From: Guillardia theta CCMP2712
Lineage: Eukaryota > Cryptophyceae > Pyrenomonadales > Geminigeraceae
Reading direction: 5' to 3'
Assembly (NCBI RefSeq): GCF_000315625.1
Contig: NW_005434570.1
Location: forward strand, 74,792-138,791
DNA length: 64,000 nt
Below, in pieces: positions 56,776-64,000 of the stretch. Position 1 is the stretch's first letter; each line of letters starts with the position of its first letter. The translations under genes and the position numbers were made by a program. Under the pieces are notes generated by a model that searched no databases, was not told the DNA's origin, and saw only the letters and a list, made by a program, of their open reading frames with translations.

Positions 56776-57681
56776 ATGAGGAAGAGGCTGGACTTCGAGC
56801 TCTGCATGTACATTGCGATATGGTATTTCTCTTCCGTCGTCTGCACCAACACCACCAAGACCGTGAACTTACACTGGGCGCTCCTGACCCTGACGCAGCT
56901 GAGCCTGTCGGCCCTGTGCGGGTTCCTCATGATCTTCGTCTTCGGGTTCATTCCCTACAGGCCGCTCACGAACTTCTACCAGCTCCGCTACACAGCCTTC
57001 GTCTCCTTCTGGTTTGTGGTTGGCTTCGTCACCCTCAACGAGTCGATCCGCATGATGAGCATCTCGATCGTGATGACGTATCGCGCCGCCGAGCCTCTCT
57101 TCACCATGGTCCTCTCCTTCTACCTCAACAAGAAGGAGAAGCTGTCTTGGCTCAAGATCGTGTCTCTCGGGCCCATCATTGTGGGAGCGATCTTATCCTC
57201 GTTGTCACAGAAGCAGGCTACATACAGGGGCATTCTCACCGTCACTCTCTGCAACCTCTCGTGGGCCCTGATCAGGATCTACACGAGGAGGCTGAAGCAG
57301 GAGTACTCGCTCGATGCCTGTAACTTCTTCTTCCAGATCTCGTACCTGGGAGCTTGCCAGCAAGCTCTTGTCCTTTTGCTCCTCTCTCCTCGCATCAACC
57401 AGCTCGACGAGGTCAGCGGTCACTTGCACGCAGACGCTGGATTTGCGCTTCACCTTCTCATCAATGGGCTGACGTTCTTCCTTTACCTTCAAATGTCGTG
57501 GCTCGTTCTGGCCAGAGTGTCGGCGGTGACTCACTCTATCATCAACTCCCTCCGCCTCCCCTTCCTGTGTGTGTTTGGGTGGTTGCAGTTTGGAGAGAAT
57601 CTTTCTAGTATCAACATGCTGGGGATAGCATTGGCATCAGTTGGAGCAGTGCCATTCTTTGTTATCAAGGACAAGAGGTAA
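56776..57681 (+). CDS. triose-phosphate/nucleotide-sugar transporter family protein
   Basis: A single-exon gene of 301 aa with about ten hydrophobic segments, the drug/metabolite transporter fold. Visible family features are YIAIWYFSSVVCTNTTKTVN at the first helix, RYTAFVSFWFVVGFVTLNES, TYRAAEPLFTMVLSFYLNKK (helix 4 with the conserved K-E), LVSLGPIIVGA-type helix 5 (reads KIVSLGPIIVGAILSSLS), LCNLSWALIRIYTRRL, and VSAVTHSIINSLRLPFLCVF near the C-terminus. These match the TPT/SLC35E-type branch that exchanges phosphorylated sugars or nucleotide sugars across plastid or Golgi membranes. There is no N-terminal targeting extension, so the location (Golgi/ER or an outer plastid membrane) and the substrate cannot be told. 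Confidence 0.88.
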   Translation: MRKRLDFELCMYIAIWYFSSVVCTNTTKTVNLHWALLTLTQLSLSALCGFLMIFVFGFIPYRPLTNFYQLRYTAFVSFWFVVGFVTLNESIRMMSISIVMTYRAAEPLFTMVLSFYLNKKEKLSWLKIVSLGPIIVGAILSSLSQKQATYRGILTVTLCNLSWALIRIYTRRLKQEYSLDACNFFFQISYLGACQQALVLLLLSPRINQLDEVSGHLHADAGFALHLLINGLTFFLYLQMSWLVLARVSAVTHSIINSLRLPFLCVFGWLQFGENLSSINMLGIALASVGAVPFFVIKDKR

Positions 57682-57814
57682 GAACAAGCAGCTGAAAGGA
57701 GCAAGCTGGTGGCGTTCTCAACGAACAGGATAAAACAATAAACAAAATCTACAGGGCACCACAATGCTCCCATAGCACTAGGACACAAATAGCGGAAATG
57801 AACGACTGTATCCA

Positions 57815-58894
57815 TTACGTGCTTGACTGTAGGCAACGGTAGTTTCTCAGAGCTTTCAGATGCGCCAGGACCCCACTGCCCAGAGACTCATCCGCGGTAC
57901 CTGAGTCTGACCATCTTGAGCGTCGGCTGCAAGTTGCAGCATCATAGCTCTCAGAAGACTTTTTCTTGTCCTTGGATTCATCCTTGTCCACCTCGTGCAG
58001 CAGTATGATCATCATGTGCTCGTCCTTGGTTACATTTACATTCATGCTGCACAGGATCTGCGTGCCGTTACGATCATAGAGGGTAGCAAGATGGTTCACA
58101 CTCCCTGTAGCAGTGCTTGCTTCCGTCAGAGCCTTTGAGAGGCTCGCAGCATTCGTAAGAGGCCCATAACAGAGACGCAACGATCTCCCTAACACCTCGT
58201 CGGCATGGAATCCAAAACGATCCAACCAGGTTCCGCTAGCACTGATGATCTTGTAAGGGGGACAGCAATTCACTGTTATGTAATAGCTCGTCTTGGTTGG
58301 AGCAGCATTGTCCTTGGGGGGCGATACATTCAGCGAAGATTCAGACAAGCTTTTCCTGTCCGGGATCTGCTTATTCACTGGAGAATCGCCTGCTTGTTCC
58401 TGCGGCTTCACTTCATGTGGCACGAGGTCATCTTCTTCACCATCCAGCTGTATCTGGACATTTTCAACCTCATCTTGGATCGACTTATAAGTCTGCACAA
58501 AGGCCGGTCCATTCACACAAGTGGTATCTGTTGAATATGTCACAAGACGTACAGAAGCCGATCTCGGTGAACCTGACTTAGCGTCATCGTTCTTCACTTG
58601 ATGACATTCAGAAGGAACAGGTGCCGCATTCGAAGAAGGAGAGTCGTCGGAAACCTTGAAGTGAATCAACTTTTCCTTCTGCTGTAACTCAGACTCCATG
58701 AGCTTCTGCTCGTATAGTCTGTCTATGCTCTTTTCGAGGTTCATCTTTTTGCGAAACACAGAGAGCATGTTGTCAAAGACTGAGGATGTCTCGAGCTTTT
58801 GATTTGAGTCATTGAAAAGATCGAACTTGCGTTCTCGATGGTCAAACGATGAAGAGCTCCAGCTTTTGGATCGTGTCATTGAATGCCTGACCAT
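57815..58894 (-). CDS. PAS-domain protein
   Basis: A 359-aa open frame in one exon. The first 200 residues are hydrophilic and probably disordered (a helical segment FRKKMNLEKSIDRLYEQKLM near residues 45-70). A PAS domain lies at about residues 200-310: YKIISASGTWLDRFGFHADE, VLGRSLRLCYGPLTN, then ALTEASTATGSVNHLATLYD and CSMNVNVTKDEHMMIILLHE. PAS domains sense light, oxygen, redox state or ligands, or mediate dimerisation. The LOV-type cysteine motif (GxNCRFLQ) is replaced by GRSLRLCYG, so flavin-cysteinyl photochemistry is not supported. There is no kinase or other output domain. Sequence upstream of the first Met has a CAG/GT-like context, so an earlier exon is possible. Confidence 0.7.
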   Translation of the reverse strand: MVRHSMTRSKSWSSSSFDHRERKFDLFNDSNQKLETSSVFDNMLSVFRKKMNLEKSIDRLYEQKLMESELQQKEKLIHFKVSDDSPSSNAAPVPSECHQVKNDDAKSGSPRSASVRLVTYSTDTTCVNGPAFVQTYKSIQDEVENVQIQLDGEEDDLVPHEVKPQEQAGDSPVNKQIPDRKSLSESSLNVSPPKDNAAPTKTSYYITVNCCPPYKIISASGTWLDRFGFHADEVLGRSLRLCYGPLTNAASLSKALTEASTATGSVNHLATLYDRNGTQILCSMNVNVTKDEHMMIILLHEVDKDESKDKKKSSESYDAATCSRRSRWSDSGTADESLGSGVLAHLKALRNYRCLQSST

Positions 58895-59826
58895 ACCTGA
58901 ATCAGAACCTGCAAGCTCACGTCACTTTGATTTGTCTGAAATCTATCACATCAGCTTATTTTCGATGTTCTGCTTTCGAGTTGCCCGTACTACTTCGTCT
59001 GGATTGATTGCAACTTCGACTTGCTGACCTTGAAACTTCTTCTGTATACTCTCGTCGTGTCGTTATCAGGTCCTGAACTTTTCAACAAATTCCTCTCTTC
59101 ATTCTCTCTTGGCCTCGCTGTTCGCAAAACTGTCTTTTTCGTCATCCCTATTCTCCTCTCATCTTCCTCTAGCTAATCTCTGAGAGTGGTCGCATGGCCC
59201 GTTTCGATGGATGGCGCCTCCTACGCAGCGACGAGGGGGGTAGTGCTGCCAGGTGGAGTATGGTGGGTTGTTTTGTTTCGGGTCCGTTGACCAATATTGA
59301 ACAGCACGAGGTAGGGTGTACTACCCCACCTGTTCTTGAAAGCCATAGATAGATGGAATAAACCGGTACTTTGTGAATTAGTGCCGTCTATCCTCAACAA
59401 TTGAGGGGTCGGAGGGTTAACAGATCTTGCTTGAGGAGATACTTTGAGATTCAATCTCGCTCAATCTCCTCGCAGTTAAACTTGACCGATGGGTCAGTGG
59501 GGCCTGAGAGGGGCTGAGGCAACCTGGCACGCACCGCCGGGCCGGGCCCGCCGCCACCGCCGAGCCTACCGACTCTCAGCCCCACACACTCAGCCTCCGG
59601 GACTCGGGAGGGCGGCCGCGGCAGCCGCGGGCGGTGGTCCCGGAGTCCGGCCCCTCAGCGGCGGCCCGTCCCGCCCGGCCCCCCGACAGGCTGCCGGATC
59701 GGACACACTTTTGCCGGACGAAGGCTGCCACCGTCACCGGACACCGGGCCCCCGGGCCAGCCCCCGGCCCCGGGCCCCCGGTGTCTGCCGGCTTCCGTGG
59801 CTCCCGATACCGCAAGTGATTCCTCC
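58895..59826. repeat. gene-free region with GGGTAGT words and GC-rich island
   Basis: 58895-59220 shows no gene. 59230-59340 contains G-rich words (GGGGGGTAGTGC, GGTAGGGTGTACTACCCCACC) like those at 47.6 kb. 59500-59820 is a very GC-rich island (CCGGGCCGGGCCCG, GGCCCCCGGGCC). The 16-nt motif itself is not seen here. The island ends just before the start codon of the next gene. Confidence 0.5.
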
Positions 59827-61830
59827 ATGGCCGCCTCCATGGCGCGAGCATGGCTTGCTTGTGCTGTGATCTTGGTGGAGCTACAGGTAAGAGGAGGAGA
59901 GATGATCCGAGATGCGACGAGCCATCTCACACTCGGATGCGACGATGTCGGAGTGAGCCTGTGCTGCAGTGTGGGGCGTCATTTTGTTCAGTTCCTTTGG
60001 AGCACTCCGTCAAGTCCGGGAAGCCGCAACGAGGGGAGGGGATGAAGCTTCCAGCTCTTCGATCCTGTTTAGCTCCAGCAACGATCCTCCTGGTCCGTCA
60101 TGGACAGACGGAATGGAATGTTCAAGGCCGGTATCAGGGGCATATGGACTCTCCCCTGACTGCAAGAGGGAGGTAAGCGAACGCTGGGGCTGCTGCGCTG
60201 TTTTGATCCGTTGCTGCAAGACAAGAAGCACAGCTCCTCGGAAAGGTGAAGCCATGTCATGCGATGTGATGGGTGTTGAAGAGCTTGCCGAAGCGCTTGA
60301 AGGAGTCCAACAAGATGATAGACAACGTGTTCAGCTCCGATCTTGAGAGAGCTCGGTGCTGTTGAAGTCTTGTCGCACCCCCGGTGTGCTGATGCTGACG
60401 TAGGGATACGGCAAAGATCATCTCGGCAGAGATCGGCATTGATACGATCCACACAGATACGAAACTAAGAGAGAGAGGATTCGGTGAACTAGAATCTCCT
60501 CCAGAAAGACATTGATTGACCTGGGCTCCTCTGCAGGGATCTTCGAGGGACTGACGAGGGAGGAAGTGAAGTCAAGATATCCTGAGGAGATGAGCACGTT
60601 TGCGAAGATGGATCTTGATTACAAGGTAGGGAGAGGAATTTTTGGTGACGAGGGTGTGGACGTCAGTGATGGTGATGGTGATGGTGAATGTGGTGATAGT
60701 GATGGTGGTGATGACGATGGTGATGGTGATGGTGATGGCGGTTGTGTTGGTGGCATATTTACGACGACGTGACGAGGACGATGAGTATGTAACGGATAAT
60801 CGCAGGTACCAGGAGGGGACTCAAGACGGGAAGTGCTGGACAGGACGATGCAATGTTTGCAGGATGTAAACTTGTTCGTTTCAATGTCGACAATGATGCA
60901 TAGGCTCATGAAAGCTCGTGTGTTTCAACACTGATTGAAACGAGACATCAGATCTATCTTCTTGTTGTGTTCTATGAGATGACACACCATCTTATCCTTG
61001 TTGGCTCACACATTTGCTCAAGGTTGCTCAGAACCATCCTGGCAAGGTCTCGCTGGTGGTGAGTGCCAGAGATTTTTAGCGTGTGAGTGCCAAGGTGTTG
61101 AGAAATGTCGTCAGGTTACCCATGGAGCGGTGATAAGCTTGCTCATGCGATGGATGCTGGGAATTCCGTTCAGCCCTCAGGTTTCAGTCTCCCATCGACT
61201 TGCTCCCATTTCCGCTCGCCCCTCTTAAACTTGATTTCCCCTGCCCCAGCCTTTTGCTGCTTACCCCAAGTGTACTTGTGCTCATCATCCTAAGATACAT
61301 TTTATCACCCATGTACCTCTCCTCTCCTGTCCTCTCCTCTCTACTCTGCTCTCTCCATGTCCTTATTGCTTCATCTCTCCCCATCATTACAGTCATGACG
61401 AACTTTGCTTGCAACGTACCTGACGAGCTTCACTAGTCGCAAGCGCACGCGGACTTCAAGATCAGGAACTCATGTGAGGCGGAGGCTTGCCGCAGCGAGA
61501 TTCCTTCTCACTTTGGTTCAGGCCTGTGCGAGTTGAGATATGTTGGGACCAAGTGAGATGAGAGTTGGAGGATGACAGCATGTCCTTGTAGTGTTATCAA
61601 GATCATGCCGTTGCTGTCATATCAAGACAATGCTGTTCTTGTGATGATTGAGATCATGTTGTTGTGATGATGAAGACCATCATGATCATGATCCTGATCA
61701 TCATCATCATTGTTGTGTAACCAAGATCGTCCTGTTGTTGGTTGATGCAGCTGTTTCTTGACCAGGTGGGAAGTGTTGTCATTCGGAGATGTCGCTCACT
61801 GCGAACTCGACCACATCCTGGTAGACATGT
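59827..61830 (+). CDS. phosphoglycerate-mutase-type histidine phosphatase
   Basis: Member of the histidine phosphatase superfamily (cofactor-dependent PGM, fructose-2,6-bisphosphatase and broad phosphatases). The catalytic His is in ILLVRHGQTEWNVQGRYQGH (about 60090), followed by LTARG; then VFSSDLERAR (about 60325-60352), DTAKIISAEIGIDTI and LRERGFGELE (about 60470-60490; RERxxGxxE motif), LTREEVKSRYPEEM, and the second catalytic His in VTHGAVISLLMRWMLGIPF (about 61113-61175). A terminal exon with WEVLSFGDVAHC (about 61767) fits the usual C-terminal end. The first exon, ATG at 59827, encodes a short hydrophobic signal (MARAWLACAVILVELQ), so the product is probably secreted or sent to the plastid. 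Exact 3' end and the small exons between 61180 and 61760 are not resolved. Confidence 0.75.
60662..60752. repeat. (GGTGAT)n microsatellite
   Basis: Imperfect GGTGAT/GATGGT repeats in an intron of the histidine phosphatase gene. A second imperfect GATCAT tract lies at about 61640-61715. Confidence 0.8.
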
Positions 61831-62017
61831 TTTGCTCAAGAACTCTCCTCTCTGACCCGCTCTCAGCAAAGAGTTTGACTAGAAACAACCCGAGCGAGCG
61901 GGTCGGAGGGACGTCTTTTCCTCCGGAGGCTCGCAGCATGCAATTTTTTTCCATCGCGTTTCCTGTGAATATCAATTTCCTTGTTGCTATACGTGTGACA
62001 AACTCGTCTACACTTCT

Positions 62018-62081
62018 CCACTCCTCCTCCTCCTCCTCCTCCTCCTCCTCCTCCTCCTCCTCCTCCTCCTCCTCCTCCTCC
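62018..62081. repeat. (CTC)n microsatellite
   Basis: About 20 units between the end of the phosphatase gene and the convergent minus-strand gene. Confidence 0.9.
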
Positions 62082-62097
62082 TTCCCAGCTCCCATCA

Positions 62098-62403
62098 TCA
62101 CCGCGGGTACAAATTGCTCTCCATGTTGTCATCCCAGAAGCTCAAATCCCCGCTGACCCCGTGCACTCCCGTCGATCGCTTCACTTTCGCCCTCGCGTTC
62201 TTGAGCGGTGGCGCTTGTGAGAAGCCTTGGGATGTGGCGGACAAACCTCGCAAAGTTCGCTCGGGTGTGAAAGTCACCTGGTGAGCAGGAAGTGCGGGAC
62301 GAAGAGGGGAGGAAGTGAAGGAGAGAGAGATCGGAGGAGGAGGGGGAAGGAGAGAAGATGAGGAAGAGAGAGGAAGAGGCGAGGAAAACAGGAGGAGATC
62401 AGG

Positions 62404-62439
<36 letters not shown>

Positions 62440-63957
62440 CAGTAATGAGCGACAGCTAAGAATAACAAGACTAGACTCATCACCGTGTTGCCGATGGAAA
62501 CAACATAATCTTCTTTCAGAATTTCCGTTCTGCTCCTCATAACCCTGTGCGCCTCCTTCTCAAGATTGCTTGCAAAGATGTCCGCTGCCACGAGGGCAAC
62601 ATATCAGCTCTAAGTGTACTCGTTTCGCTCCTCCTCCTCCTCTTCCTGCTCTCTATCATCATCATATTCCTTCTCCTCTTTCTCGTCGTCATCAACTCCT
62701 CCTCCTCCTCCTCCACCTCCTCCTGCTCCGCTTCCTCTCCCTGCTGCTCCACTCACCGCTCCTGATGTATTCTCCCACATGAACTCCTGCCTTCACCGCC
62801 TCCACCCTCTCCGCGAGGTCAGGAGACACTTCCGACGCCCTGCGAGACACGCGACGGTCACGGACAGAGAGAAATTGGACGGCAAAGAGGAGGGAGAATG
62901 AGAGCGAGGAAAGATGGGAGAAGAGTAGAGAAGGGGAGCTGAGAAAGCATGAGAGGACGAGGCGGAAGAGGAGAGAGGGAAAGGAGGCAGCAGGGAAGGG
63001 AGGGGAGGGGATAGGGAGGATCAGGAGTGAAGAGAGGGTGGGGAGGAAACCATAAGGGAAGAGGACGAGTGAACAGGAGGAGGGTTGAGGAGGAGAGAGA
63101 AGGAGTGAGGAGGAGTGAGGGGGAGAAGGTTGTGGGCTGAGGGAGCAGGAGAGGAGAGGGAGCAGGAGGGAGGATAGAGAGAGAGGAGGGAGGAGCATCA
63201 CCCGATGTTGAGGCGCGCCAGCTGATCTCTTGTCTTCTGTCCATGAGTCGTTCGAGCCTCGACTACTGACTGTACCATGTCCTTAACGAGCTTGTTAGAC
63301 GCTCGACAGAACAATGCTGGTTGTTCCTGCTGCTGCTCCTGCTGCTGCTCTTGTTCCACCCTCCCCGCAGACTTCTTCTGCTCCTTCTTCTGCTTCTCTG
63401 CCTGCTCCTCCTCGTTCTCGTCCTCCGTCTCCTCCTCCTCTTCCCCCTCATCGTCGTTATCTCCACTAGCTCTACATCCGTCTTTCGTATCTCATCTCTG
63501 CCAAGTCCTGACAACTTTCTTCTTCTGTCCTGTCCTGTCCTGTCCTGTTCTGTCCTGTCCTGTCCTGTCCTGTCCTGTCCTGTCCTGTCCTGTCCTGTCC
63601 TCACCCGCTGCAGTATCGACGAGTCTGCCGTTCTCCTGGGCATCCATGGAGCTCCGATCATCCCGAGTACGCCGACCTGAGGGAGAAGAAGGATGAGAGG
63701 AGGAGAGGAGAGGAGAGGAGAGGAGAGGAGAGGAGAGGAGAGGAGAGGAGAGGAGAGGAGAGGAGAAGAGAGCCAATCGAAGACAAGGGACATCTCAGCT
63801 TGCTATCAAACAAGTTTCTCCGACATGATTCGACTATCCAAGAAAATAACAGAGTCAAGTCACCTTGTAGTCGAAAATCTTTGCTCTCGACACGATCGGT
63901 CCCGACCTGCCATGGTTTCCGATGGTGTAGTAGGAGTCTGTTGTTGGGGCGGTCTTG
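62098..63957 (-). CDS. unrecognised acidic protein, partial at right edge
   Basis: I do not recognise this gene. Minus-strand exons in order: DSYYTIGNHGRSGPIVSRAK with IFDYK (about 63925-63862), VGVLGMIGAPWMPRRTADSS (about 63680-63615), a very acidic exon (DNDDEGEEEEETEDENEEEQ then AEKQKKEQKKSAGRVEQEQQ) leading into LVKDMVQSVVEARTTHGQKT and LARLNI (about 63480-63200), SEVSPDLAERVEAVKAGVHV (about 62845-62770), ADIFASNLEKEAHRVMRSRT (about 62585-62475) and VTFTPERTLRGLSATSQGF to the possible stop at 62098. The middle part is helical. The gene begins beyond the window. Splice joins are plausible but unverified, and the end could be a donor site rather than a stop. Confidence 0.4.
63525..63600. 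repeat. (TGTCC)n microsatellite
   Basis: About 15 pentamers with one TGTTC variant, in an intron of the edge gene. Confidence 0.9.
63691..63765. repeat. (GAGAG/GGAGA)n microsatellite
   Basis: About 15 AGGAG pentamers, less than 100 bp from the TGTCC tract, in an adjacent intron of the same gene. Confidence 0.9.
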
Positions 63958-64000
63958 ACGGAACATGTTCAGCGGAGGAAGTTGACAAAGTGCGATCAGG

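Noticed and set aside
57815-58894. LOV photoreceptor
   Set aside because: The conserved cysteine motif is absent from the PAS domain.
1-64000. tRNA or rRNA genes
   Set aside because: I looked for T-arm-like GGTTCRANNCC boxes and rRNA-like conserved words and saw none that I could support by eye; a covariance-model scan would be needed to be certain.

Overview
This is nuclear DNA of a eukaryotic alga. Most genes are cut by many short spliceosomal introns (about 45-230 nt) with GT/GC donors, coding DNA is about 50-55% GC, and there are dense microsatellites and a 100-nt assembly gap. One gene (glycerol kinase) starts with a signal peptide followed by a Phe at the predicted +1 position (ALA/FVP), the signature of bipartite plastid targeting in algae with a red-derived secondary plastid. 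I infer a cryptophyte resembling Guillardia theta; this is an inference, not a database result.

Layout. 0-14.3 kb: an unrecognised minus-strand coding stretch, glycerol kinase (+), a UDP-glucuronate 4-epimerase-like enzyme (-), a phosducin-like protein of the PDCL3 type (+), mitochondrial-type ribosomal protein bL27 (-), a small gene resembling complex I subunit B14.7/NDUFA11 (+), and a kinesin motor gene (-) that I can follow only as far as switch II. 14.3-30.7 kb: a tandem array of five units of about 3.0-3.5 kb. Each unit carries two convergent genes for RWP-RK domain proteins (putative transcription factors), ten copies in all. The two genes of a pair share an inverted repeat of about 270 bp that covers only the RWP-RK domain and its intron. 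30.7-48 kb: a GC-rich block, a multi-spanning membrane protein, an unrecognised acidic minus-strand gene, histidyl-tRNA synthetase with an N-terminal signal peptide, peroxin PEX10, a PDZ-domain protein and a coiled-coil gene. 48-64 kb: a large unrecognised multi-exon gene, a gap, tRNA 2'-phosphotransferase Tpt1 (-), a triose-phosphate/nucleotide-sugar-type transporter (+), a PAS-domain protein (-), a phosphoglycerate-mutase-type histidine phosphatase (+) and a partial acidic gene running off the right edge (-).

The genes are mostly unrelated housekeeping functions in alternating orientation; there are no operons. Two things stand out. The first is the RWP-RK array, with sequence signs of gene conversion between its inverted arms. 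The second is a family of short, very GC-rich islands, several of them next to a conserved 16-nt motif (CTTAACTTTGAGTAAA), which also sit at the junctions of the array and may be an undescribed non-coding repeat element. Exon models for glycerol kinase (579 aa), the PDCL3-like gene (234 aa), bL27 (217 aa) and the RWP-RK genes were joined by hand and checked to stay in frame. Other multi-exon models are approximate at their ends.
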